A stretch of 64,000 nucleotides of DNA from Candidatus Nitrosothermus koennekei. Lineage in GTDB: Archaea; Thermoproteota; Nitrososphaeria; Nitrososphaerales; Nitrosocaldaceae. Location: assembly GCA_013538715.1 (NCBI GenBank), contig JACAFH010000001.1, forward strand, positions 1 to 64,000, in the 5' to 3' direction. This document shows, one piece after another, positions 26,891 through 35,284 of the stretch. The position numbers were made by a program, and so were the translations under genes. How positions within the stretch are numbered: position 1 is the first letter of the stretch; every line of letters starts with the position of its first letter. The notes below the pieces were generated by a model. That model worked only from the letters and a program-made list of their open reading frames with translations. It was not told the DNA's origin and did not search any database.

Positions 26891-27130
26891 TCATTTCTCA
26901 TTTTTCTCCATTACATCATTAAGTAATCCTTTTATTATAACTTCATTACCTTTATCTATTCCAAACATATTCTTTATAGTTATCATAGGTATCAATTTTA
27001 TACCCTCTTCAGTATCTACAAATTTTAATCTAGAACCAGTTGTTATACCATATTTGCGTCTTATAGGGATTGGTATGGTTATAGTACCTAATCTTGTAAC
27101 TGTATGTATGTACTCTTTCTTTTTCTCCAT
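26891..27130 (-). CDS. AbrB/SpoVT-type DNA-binding protein (VapB-like antitoxin)
   Basis: A 79-residue swapped-hairpin DNA-binding protein: VTRLGTITIPIPIRRKYGITTGSRLKFVDTEEGIKLIPM is the AbrB pattern (split here by reading; key residues R, P-I-R-R, G-I-x-x-G-x-x-L). Such proteins bind operator DNA and neutralise a partner toxin. It is immediately upstream of the PIN gene, with which it forms a probable toxin-antitoxin operon. Confidence 0.75.
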   Translation of the reverse strand: MEKKKEYIHTVTRLGTITIPIPIRRKYGITTGSRLKFVDTEEGIKLIPMITIKNMFGIDKGNEVIIKGLLNDVMEKNEK

Positions 27131-27218
27131 GCCATTTACTTGTATTAATTAATTTAAATCTATTACGTTTTAATATATAATATTATATTAGTAATTGGTT
27201 TATCTATATTCACATTAT

Positions 27219-27230
27219 ACTATAAATAGT
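27219..27230 (+). promoter_or_regulatory. TATA box of the coiled-coil/ATPase operon
   Basis: actataaatagt lies about 27 bp upstream of the ATG at 27251, the position expected for a leaderless archaeal transcript starting the three-gene operon. Confidence 0.5.
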
Positions 27231-27250
27231 AACCTAGAAAGAGATATGTA

Positions 27251-29131
27251 ATGATCAATGAGATTATGGAAGACCTATATAAAAGAATAGAAGATTCTGG
27301 AGAATTAGGTATTAGAAGAACTCAATTAATTAAAGAGTTTGGGAAAAATATTAAAACCAATCTCGATGAATTACTATCTCAAGGTTTTATATCTCTAAAG
27401 AAACATCGTAACAGTATAATATATTATGCTAATAAAAATATAGATGAAAGTAGGTTATCTAAACCTATACAAAATGATAACCAATCTCTAGATAAAATTA
27501 ATTACATAGAGAATGAATCAGATGAGAGAATGCATAATCTATCATCTATAGACGAAAAGTCTAAGTCATTATCAAATGAGAATAGCTCAATTACAAACAT
27601 GTTATCATCTTTAACTAATAGAATAGACACTTTAACAAAAGATAATAGCAATAGCATTCAAGATATACATTCAAAACTAAATGATTTGGCAAATAAATTT
27701 GATGAATTAGTAAATTTGATAGAGAGAAAAGCAGATAAAGATGCATTGGTAGATGTAGAGAATAATATAAACAATCTTACTAGTAATTTAAATAAAGAGG
27801 TTAAAGCACATGCAGCAAATATCAATATTATAAATAATAATGTACATAAATTAGAACATAATATTAATACACTTACAGATAGATTAAATGCAAAAGAGTA
27901 TGAACAATCTATAATAAATATTAAAGAAGAGGTTGGGAGATTAAACTCCATATTAAATACACTCGATACTCAGGTTAAGTCATTATCAAATGAGAATAGC
28001 TCAATTACAAACATGTTATCATCTTTAACTAATAGAATAGACACTTTAACAAAAGATAGAATCAATGAGATATACTTAAGATTAGATGAGCTATCAAGGA
28101 GATTTGATATATTACGAGAAGTTCTAGAGAAGAAAGTAGATAGTGGAGTATTAAGTGAAATTGAGAAGAGTATAATAGATAATCTTAAGAAGGAGATTAG
28201 TATTTATGTTAATAATATAAGCGCTTTAAATAATGAGATTCATAAATTAGAGAATGATATCTCTATATTGAGAGAAAATGTTAATACAAAAGTAGACCAA
28301 GAATCACTTGAGAAGATTAATGAAGAGATCAAGAGATTAGATTCTGTTATAAACTCGTTTACTTCTAGTATAGAATCATTATCAAATGAGAATAGCTCAA
28401 TTACAAACATGTTATCATCTTTAACTAATAGAATAGACACTTTAACAAAAGATAATAGCAATAGCATTCAAGATATACATTCAAAACTAAATGATTTGGC
28501 AAATAAATTTGATGAATTAGTAAATTTGATAGAGAGAAAAGCAGATAAAGATGCATTGGTAGATGTAGAGAATAATATAAACAAGAGTATAAAGATGCTA
28601 GGAGGATTAGAAAGCAACCTTACTAACGCCATTAAAGATACAAATGAAATGTTCGAGAGATTACAGAGACAAATAGGAGGTAAAGCAGATGATATAAAAC
28701 TCTTCGAGATGGAGAAAAGACTTGAGAATCTTTTAGTTATGGATTCAAGATACGCATCTATGGAGAGGTTAATTAATGAATTAGATGCAAAGATTAAAGC
28801 TGTTAAAGGAGAGATGGAGGATAGAATAAGAATGGTAACAGCAGAGTTAAGTCTCTTAAAAGATGGAGATAACGACGATAACAAAATATCATTAGAGCAA
28901 TTTAAGATGGAGTTCGATAGAATAGTAGCAGAGCATACAAACTCTATTGGCTGGATAGAACTCATAGATATTAGGAAGAGAATATGCTCAAAATATAATA
29001 TCTCAAAGAATACATTCTATACATTAGTATCACAATTGTTAGATGCATATAACTCATATGAACTATCATCAGGTGGAAAGGAAGGTATCGTGATTAGAGG
29101 ATTGACACATGGATTTGTGAGGATGATATGA
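27251..29131 (+). CDS. Long coiled-coil protein with terminal winged helices and internal repeats
   Basis: I do not recognise a named family. Residues 1-65 look like a winged helix (MEDLYKRIEDSGELGIRR, IKTNLDELLSQGFISLKK). Residues about 70-540 are heptad-like coiled coil rich in Asn, Ser, Leu and Glu, made of repeating units. Residues 545-626 form a second helical/winged unit (IGWIELIDIRKRICSKY, NTFYTLVSQLLDAY). A unit SLSNENSSITNMLSSLTNRI occurs three times, at residues near 106, 244 and 376, and two of the copies are identical at DNA level over 209 bp. The ATG follows a TATA box by 27 bp. The stop overlaps the ATPase start by 4 bp, so both proteins are made together, suggesting a complex like a kleisin/SMC-type or DNA-tethered assembly (inference). 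Confidence 0.75.
   Translation: MINEIMEDLYKRIEDSGELGIRRTQLIKEFGKNIKTNLDELLSQGFISLKKHRNSIIYYANKNIDESRLSKPIQNDNQSLDKINYIENESDERMHNLSSIDEKSKSLSNENSSITNMLSSLTNRIDTLTKDNSNSIQDIHSKLNDLANKFDELVNLIERKADKDALVDVENNINNLTSNLNKEVKAHAANINIINNNVHKLEHNINTLTDRLNAKEYEQSIINIKEEVGRLNSILNTLDTQVKSLSNENSSITNMLSSLTNRIDTLTKDRINEIYLRLDELSRRFDILREVLEKKVDSGVLSEIEKSIIDNLKKEISIYVNNISALNNEIHKLENDISILRENVNTKVDQESLEKINEEIKRLDSVINSFTSSIESLSNENSSITNMLSSLTNRIDTLTKDNSNSIQDIHSKLNDLANKFDELVNLIERKADKDALVDVENNINKSIKMLGGLESNLTNAIKDTNEMFERLQRQIGGKADDIKLFEMEKRLENLLVMDSRYASMERLINELDAKIKAVKGEMEDRIRMVTAELSLLKDGDNDDNKISLEQFKMEFDRIVAEHTNSIGWIELIDIRKRICSKYNISKNTFYTLVSQLLDAYNSYELSSGGKEGIVIRGLTHGFVRMI
27566..27774 (+). repeat. Direct repeat copy A (209 bp)
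   Basis: Identical base for base to 28376-28584. The spacing of 810 bp is a multiple of three, so both copies are read in the same frame of the coiled-coil gene. The first 79 bp also recur at 27980-28058. Confidence 0.95.
27980..28058 (+). repeat. Direct repeat copy B (79 bp, partial)
   Basis: Identical to the first 79 bp of copies A and C, offset from copy A by 414 bp (in frame). Downstream of it the sequence diverges while keeping coiled-coil character. Confidence 0.95.
28376..28584 (+). repeat. Direct repeat copy C (209 bp)
   Basis: Perfect second full copy of the repeat in the coiled-coil gene. Lack of silent differences over 209 bp implies a recent duplication or gene conversion. Confidence 0.95.
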
Positions 29132-30690
29132 CATACCCATATAATTTAGAGATCAACCCGTATCCGAGTAGCCCTACTCCAACATTAAATGACGTATATA
29201 TATTAGGAGGAAGAAGGCATAAGGAAGCAAAAAATATAATTATAGAATGCATTAATGATGTAAAGAATAAAGATAACGATTTCAGACTTATTACTATAAT
29301 TCAAGATATAGGTAGTGGGAAGACCCATCTTGCATTAAATATCAAAAAGACGCAGAAAGATATATCATGTTCTTATCTAGATCTAAGTAGATTATCGCCA
29401 AGAGGAATAGATAGTATATACAACGCTCTAATTTATGGATTTGAAGATAATATAAAGGAGTTAAGATATGCTCTAATTGAGCATATAAAGACAAAAGCAT
29501 TAAATAATGATAAAGCGTCAAAGAAGTTTTTTAGAATGTCATTTTTTAGTAGAAATATACAGAAACTAGCAGGAGAGGTATTAGAAGGAAAGAGAGATGC
29601 AGATCTTAGTTATGTAGACGAGATATTTAGAGAATATAGCATAAATGAGAAGAGAGTGATAAAGGGAATACTACGTAATGAGTTAGAGAAGAGTAGTAAG
29701 ATGGATGAGATATTAGAGAATCTAGCAGCATTAGCAAAACTGAATAGAATTCTTCTTAAAAAAGTAACTTTAATAGAAGTTGATGAATTGGATGCAGATA
29801 CAGATTCACTAGATTTTACCAAAGCAATTATCAATGCACATTTACCATCCACAATTCTATTAATCATAACTACACCCTCGCTTTATAGTAAAATAAGAGA
29901 CGCTTCATCATCATTATTCGATAGAATGGAGAAAGCTAACTATAAGATAGATCTTGCTGGTGCTAGTATGTTCGATGAGGTTGCTGACATAGTGCTTGAG
30001 TATATAAGAGTTAATGTTAAGGATATAACATTTTCACAATACGAGAGTGATATAATGAATAAGGTAAGAGTAATATATGATGAATTTAAGGAGTTTCGAA
30101 ATATACGCTCGATGTTAAACATAATGTATCATACACTAGAGACTGCTAAGAAGAAGAATGTACCAGTCATAACAGATGAAGTCATAGATGATACACTAAA
30201 CCATGTATATCCTGGTTTAAGAGTCAAAGGCAGTATAATGAATGTTCCAATATCTGAATTCATAAGAATAAGAAGGGAATATAATGATGATAAATTAGAA
30301 GAGAGTGTAAAAGAAGCTATAAAAAGTCTATTAATATTTACTTATGAGAAAGGTAAAGCCTCGCCAGAAGAGATGAATCTGAATAAGGAGAGTGATATAG
30401 ATGCTTTATATATAGATGAAGAAGGTAAGAAAGTTGGTATCATAGTAACTATAAATAAGGATCATACAAAGATATTTGAAAGAATAAGTAAATTACAAAA
30501 GAATGTTGATAAATTATTAATATTAACAAACGCAAATATCATGAATCATAATGGTAGCACTGTAGTAAGTTTAGATAAATGTAAGATGGTAGACCTGATA
30601 TACTTTAGCAATAAGTATAAACAAGAGGATATAGAAGGCGCAGATACAGATAGAGCATTAATATTAGCAAGATCTGTATTACTTTGCTAA
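29128..30690 (+). CDS. Divergent AAA-type ATPase, partner of the coiled-coil protein
   Basis: A 520-residue P-loop ATPase. Walker A is DIGSGKTH (G62-K65-T66), Walker B is LIEVDELDA with D219-E220, and a sensor-1-like IITTPS follows. Residues about 255-340 resemble the helical lid of Orc1/Cdc6- or STAND-like ATPases (EFRNIRSMLNIMYHTLE). The last part (about 415-490) alternates strands and helices, with DIDALYIDEEGKKVGIIVTI, recalling a PD-(D/E)xK nuclease-like fold in which the usual E-x-K is missing. The ATG overlaps the coiled-coil gene stop (ATGA) and its stop overlaps the HAD gene start. No named family recognised; role in DNA handling or defence is inference. Confidence 0.7.
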   Translation: MTYPYNLEINPYPSSPTPTLNDVYILGGRRHKEAKNIIIECINDVKNKDNDFRLITIIQDIGSGKTHLALNIKKTQKDISCSYLDLSRLSPRGIDSIYNALIYGFEDNIKELRYALIEHIKTKALNNDKASKKFFRMSFFSRNIQKLAGEVLEGKRDADLSYVDEIFREYSINEKRVIKGILRNELEKSSKMDEILENLAALAKLNRILLKKVTLIEVDELDADTDSLDFTKAIINAHLPSTILLIITTPSLYSKIRDASSSLFDRMEKANYKIDLAGASMFDEVADIVLEYIRVNVKDITFSQYESDIMNKVRVIYDEFKEFRNIRSMLNIMYHTLETAKKKNVPVITDEVIDDTLNHVYPGLRVKGSIMNVPISEFIRIRREYNDDKLEESVKEAIKSLLIFTYEKGKASPEEMNLNKESDIDALYIDEEGKKVGIIVTINKDHTKIFERISKLQKNVDKLLILTNANIMNHNGSTVVSLDKCKMVDLIYFSNKYKQEDIEGADTDRALILARSVLLC

Positions 30691-31316
30691 AGATACTATC
30701 TTTAGATCTAGATGGAACTATCTTCCCTAACAATATAGACGATAAGTTATGGTTTGAGTTAATTCCTAGAGAGATATCAAAAGCTAAAGGAATAAGCATA
30801 GATGCTGCTATTTCATTTGCTAAAACTGAATATAATAGACTAACTCCTTATGATCCAAGATGGTATATACCAGAGTATTGGTTAGAGAGGTTCATGTTAA
30901 ACATAGATCTAAACTCTCTTCTAAATGAGATGGAGTATGATAAATATATTTATCAGGATCTGAATTCTATAAATTACGGTTTAAAAGTTATAGTATCAAC
31001 TACCAATGCTAGATCCGTTTTATATAAGAAGTTAGATGCTATTAAAAAGATAATACCAATTGACGCAAGTTTCTCAGTAGTCTCAGATCTTAATATAGTA
31101 AATAAGAATAGAAGGTTTTATGAGCATATTTGCAACGTATTAAATGTAAAACCTTATGAGATTATGCATATAGGCGATAATATAATATATGATCTCTTGT
31201 ATGCAAGAAGTTGCGGCTTAAGAAGTATCTTAATAGATAGAGGTAAGAGTATGGAAGGTTATGACGTAATTCATACATTTGATAAACTTGCTGAGTATAT
31301 TAGAAATAATTCTTGA
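30684..31316 (+). CDS. HAD-superfamily hydrolase
   Basis: Predicted phosphatase or phosphonatase-like hydrolase of 210 residues. Motif I is LDLDGTIF with the nucleophile Asp, motif II is VSTTNAR, and motif IV is HIGDNIIYD with the metal-binding Asp residues; a helical cap lies between residues 20 and 95. It overlaps the ATPase gene by 7 bp and so belongs to that operon, which is unusual for a housekeeping phosphatase. Substrate unknown. Confidence 0.8.
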   Translation: MLKILSLDLDGTIFPNNIDDKLWFELIPREISKAKGISIDAAISFAKTEYNRLTPYDPRWYIPEYWLERFMLNIDLNSLLNEMEYDKYIYQDLNSINYGLKVIVSTTNARSVLYKKLDAIKKIIPIDASFSVVSDLNIVNKNRRFYEHICNVLNVKPYEIMHIGDNIIYDLLYARSCGLRSILIDRGKSMEGYDVIHTFDKLAEYIRNNS

Positions 31317-31319
31317 GTA

Positions 31320-32070
31320 CATATTACTTATTGTATAACTCTTCTAGACTTATACAAGCCTTCTCAATAATCTCACATCTTTTTTAATCCTTATTATTCT
31401 CTATATATCTCTATGGTAGAAAGTTGGATAATGTCCTATCTCTTCATGAGACAATATATTATATATTCACTTATCTTTTTATCACTTGTTAACTCAATTC
31501 AATAACTTTTTCTTGAATTGAATATATGGATCTTCTAATGACAAATTAATATTCAAAAATTTTTAATTATCTAATATACCTAAATTCTCGATAAATATTT
31601 TATAGAACTTAGGAATCTTATCTAATCGACTTTATATTTCAAGGATTTATTAAATCATTTTATTGAATTTGTAGAGCTCTGAATTTTTTGTATCTCTTTT
31701 TCATTATATTGATGCTATTATATCAAGAAATGAAGAATCTTCATACTGATAATTTTTTAATATTTACAATTTATTGCATTATATTTTCCAAATCTTTGAT
31801 CAATTTTTTTCTTAAAATCGTCTATTATTTTATATATTTTTAATTTATTTAGTATATGTTTTCTCAAATCTCTTTTTACATCATTTAATATTTTTGGTAA
31901 AGGATAATGTCCATAATCTTTGTTCACAATAAACAAACCTTGATAATCTTTTCTACAGCTTGTTAAGCATATGCTGCTAAACCATCATCTTCTTTGCATA
32001 ATAAAATCTTACTACTCTCAAGATTCTCTTTATATTGTTCTACTAATTTTTATCTTTACTTGAAGTTATA
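31320..32070 (-). pseudogene. Decayed minus-strand gene of unknown function
   Basis: The 800 bp gap between the HAD gene and EF-2 holds no intact ORF, but its minus strand reads like a broken gene: an ATG-less open stretch of about 73 codons ends at 31757-31759, containing NKDYGHYPLPKILNDVKRD; upstream, another frame reads KEDDGLAAYA, and downstream frames read LEDPYIQFKKKLLN and KKISEYII. Stops and frame changes separate them. The composition is coding-like. I do not recognise the family. Confidence 0.4.
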
Positions 32071-32117
32071 TATTCATAAATTAAATAAATATAAATGTGT
32101 TATAAAAATAAAGTAGA

Positions 32118-34323
32118 TTATTCTTTATCTATGAATTCTTCTGCCTTTGGTGGTTCTGGATTCAAACCTTTTCTCTTCCTTATTGCACTAATTATATTCA
32201 TTAACATCGATGATGGAACCGCTTGCCAGAGTTTAAAGTGTGTATTCCACATAGCTTTACCAGCTGTAGCACCTCTCATTGTCTCTGATAGATCAAACGT
32301 CTCAGACGCTGGAATCTCACCGTTTATTATTGCTATAACTCCCTTCTGCTCCATATTCAATAGCTTACCTCGTTTGGACGATAATACACCAGCAACCGCT
32401 CCAATCATATCTGCTGGACATTTAACTTCAATACCTAATACTGGTTCTAGTAATACAGGATCTGCACTAAGCATAGAACCCATTATGGCCCTTCTAGTGG
32501 CAGGCATTAGTTGTGCTAATGTTCTATGCGCAGGATCTTCATGCGGTACAAAGTGGTGTAATACAACCTTTACTCCTCTACATGCCTCTTGTGCTAAAGG
32601 TCCATTAAGGATTACATCAACAAAACCAGATTTGATTGAATCCATAGACTCTTGTAAGAATTGGACACCTTTTGTAGCATCAACTAACATGCTAGTACCT
32701 TCTATAGCAGCTACTCTCCTTGCTTCATCCGCATCCCAACCCTTCTCTCTTAATAATGTTGCTAGTTCCTTCTTATCCATGTTCTCATTTATCTTACCAC
32801 TTCTTATCAGCTCTATAATCTCTTCACTTAACGGTTCTACTCTAACATAAATCTTATTATGTCTATTAGGTGATTTTGCCATTATAGGTCCAGCTTTACT
32901 CTTTATAGTTTCTCTATAATTGATCAAAGGCTGTGATGTTACTATCTCTAATCCAGCATCTTGTATCAATGATGTTGCAATCTCTAGATGTAATACACCC
33001 ATACCAGCCATTAAAGTCTCTCCTGTCTCTTGATTTATATGCACAACTAGGTTTGGATCTTCTATACTTATCCTCCTTAATACTTCTACCAATTTTGGAA
33101 GATCTTTTGGATGCTTTGGTTCTACTGCTACCGTAACTACTGGTTCTGATACATATCTTATAGATTCGAATGGAACAACATCTTTAATACTAGCTATAGT
33201 CTCTCCCGCTCTAGCATTCTGTAAACCCAATAACGCTGGTATATTTCCAGCACTTAATCTACCAACTATCTCTCTTACAGGTCCCATAAACATACTTACT
33301 GATTGTACTCTTGCACTACTCTTTGAATCTATAAGGTATATCTGGTCACCATCACTTATGGTTCCAGAATATAGCCTACCAACAGCTATAGGTCCTGCTT
33401 GTGGATCTACTACAACGTTTGTGATCATCATTATTGCTGGTCCATTCTCATCACAATTCAATAATGCTTTACCTATCTCTGAGTTTAGATCACCTCTCCA
33501 TATCTTTGGTATTCTATATCTTTGTGCAATATGAGGTGGAGGATGATGTTTTATAACCATACTTAGAATAGCATCATGTAATGGAACTTTTTCTGTCAAT
33601 TCTTTAGGATTCCCAGCATTGTATGCTTCATAAACCGTCTTGAAATTAACACCTTTTTTCCCTGCTATACTTGCAGTGAATCCCCACCTATCTTTTGCAG
33701 AACCAAAAGCTACTGTATCATTCTGTATACTAACCTTCCATTTATCCTTGAATTCTGGCTCTGCATATATATCAATCAATCTATTAAAGTCTGCTATTAT
33801 TTTAGCTAGCCATTCTTGCATCTTATCTGGTGTTAATCTTAACTCCTTCACTAGTCTATCTATCTTATTTATATAAAGCACAGGTCTTACCCTTTCTTCT
33901 AATGCCTGTCTAGTTACCGTCTCTGTTTGAGTCATTATACCTTCTACTGAATCACAAACTACACATACTCCATCTATAGCTCTAAGACTTCTTGTTACTC
34001 TTCCTGTAAAATCTATATGCCCAGGTGTATCTATCATATTTATTACATATGGTTTGTCCTCATACTCATAATAGAGTGTAACATTTGCTGCTTTAATGGT
34101 CATCTGTCGCTGTTGCTCTAGATCCCAATAATCCAATGCTAATGCTTGTCCAGCTACTGATGGACTGATCATACCAGTTGCAGCAAGAAGACTATCGCTC
34201 ATAGTCGTCTTTCCATGGTCTACATGGGCAATAACACCAAAATTATTCGGGTTAAACCTTTCGAATTTGGTCTTTATTGCCTATTATCTTTAGTGCTTCT
34301 TGTGTAGTCTTGTATCGTGGCAT
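32118..34323 (-). CDS. Elongation factor 2 (with frameshift near the N-terminus)
   Basis: GTPase that drives ribosome translocation. All EF-2 domains follow in order: DTPGHIDFTGRVTRSLRAIDG (G3), NKIDRL (G4), domain II, then the C-terminal domains with SPNRHNKIYVRVEPL and the diphthamide loop region HFVPHEDPAHR. A start at the internal ATG 34202 would lose the P-loop. Upstream, AHVDHGKTT is encoded in that same frame, but it is preceded by stops, and a 23-codon N-terminus (MPRYKTTQEALKIIGNKDQIR) sits one frame off, ending in TAA at 34252-34254. A TATA box 25 bp upstream of ATG 34323 supports that start. Removing one base near 34254-34260 gives about 734 residues, the normal length. The frameshift is an assembly error or a real recoding event. 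Confidence 0.85.
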
Positions 34324-34341
34324 ATAGTAAAGACTCTTCTC

Positions 34342-34354
34342 ACTTTATTTAATT
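34342..34354 (-). promoter_or_regulatory. TATA box for EF-2
   Basis: On the minus strand the sequence attaaataaag is centred 25 bp upstream of the ATG at 34323. This marks 34323 as the likely leaderless start of EF-2 and not the internal ATG at 34202. Confidence 0.5.
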
Positions 34355-34369
34355 CTAACTTAAAAAATG

Positions 34370-34714
34370 TTATATAGCCTCTTCATTTCTGCTACGTTTA
34401 ACTAGATCTACTGCAGTAACTATATCACTAACGAATATCTTTCCACCTAGAGATTGGTCCCCTCCCATTTTATCTAATATTTTGTTTATTATCTGTTCTA
34501 CTAGTTCATCCTTTACAACAACTTCTATCTTAGTTCTTGGAACAAATTCAGGTACAAAAAACTTTACACCTCTGCCAGTAGCAACAGGTTGCCCTTTAAC
34601 CCTGCCTCTACCTTCTATCCTTGTTACACTCATGCCTCCAATATACATATCCTTTAATAATTCGCTTATATCGTCTAATGCTCTATGCGGCACTATAATC
34701 TCTACTTTTTTCAT
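34370..34714 (-). CDS. glnK: P-II nitrogen regulatory protein (GlnK/GlnB family)
   Basis: Trimeric sensor of ATP, ADP and 2-oxoglutarate that controls ammonium uptake. The start at ATG 34714 gives 114 residues beginning with the P-II strand KKVEIIVPHRALDDISELL; the signature VTRIEGRGRVKG, the T-loop ending VPRTKIEVVVKDE and the GKIFVSD segment are all present. The T-loop lacks the uridylylated Tyr of bacterial P-II. No amt transporter gene is next to it. It is transcribed in the same direction as EF-2 and ends 47 bp before that start. Confidence 0.9.
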   Translation of the reverse strand: MKKVEIIVPHRALDDISELLKDMYIGGMSVTRIEGRGRVKGQPVATGRGVKFFVPEFVPRTKIEVVVKDELVEQIINKILDKMGGDQSLGGKIFVSDIVTAVDLVKRSRNEEAI

Positions 34715-34870
34715 ATGTATGTCTTTTATTAGCATAATAATAAATGTTGCTATTTAACGAACTTACAAATTAATTTACTGTAATATATTATAAAGAATTA
34801 TCTTTTAATGTTATTGATTATTTCTAGGATATAGGCTAAAGACTTAATTTCCTATTCTGCATAGTAAATA

Positions 34871-35284
34871 ATGATGGAAGAAGACGATGAGTATATACAA
34901 GCAAAGATAAATTACGTAGGTTTTGCTGACGCATATGGATTAGAAGGAGTTTTAGTATTAAAGAGTGATGATGGAAAAGAGTTTCATATGAGGGCATTTT
35001 CAGGTGAGGTTGCTAGACATATAGCTAGGTTCCAAACAGGAGATAAACTAAGTATACCTACAGTTTATAATCTTATAGATGAGATTGCTGAGATGAATAA
35101 TCTCTTGCTTACAGAGATTAGAGTATACCAGAGTGGATCTGTGCTAAGAGCAAACCTATACTTCAATGGAAAAGGTGATACTATAGTATTAAGGAATTAT
35201 AGAGCATCAGATTCTATCGCATTAGCAGCATATTACGATATACCAATCAAAGTAAGAAAGAATATGTTTGAGGAACCAAAATAA
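34871..35284 (+). CDS. DUF151 bifunctional-nuclease-like protein
   Basis: A 137-residue protein of the DUF151 (BFN) family, described in plants as having DNase and RNase activity. Diagnostic segments are the RAFSGEVARHIARF strand-helix, PTVYNLIDEIAEMNNLLLTEIRVYQSG, and the C-terminal LYFNGKGDTIVLRNYRASDSIALA, with the RASDA/S-ALA core. No signal or membrane segment. It is divergent from glnK and convergent with purP, whose stop is adjacent. Confidence 0.85.
   Translation: MMEEDDEYIQAKINYVGFADAYGLEGVLVLKSDDGKEFHMRAFSGEVARHIARFQTGDKLSIPTVYNLIDEIAEMNNLLLTEIRVYQSGSVLRANLYFNGKGDTIVLRNYRASDSIALAAYYDIPIKVRKNMFEEPK

Noticed and set aside
27566-28584. CRISPR-like repeats
   Set aside because: The repeats are long, in frame and inside a coiled-coil gene; there is no short repeat-spacer pattern.
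31431-31448. HEEIGH on the minus strand read as a zinc-protease HExxH motif
   Set aside because: The spacing is H-E-x-x-x-H, not H-E-x-x-H, and the region is broken by stops.
32095-32850. 251-codon plus-strand ORF inside EF-2
   Set aside because: It is antisense to the conserved EF-2 frame and has no protein features of its own.
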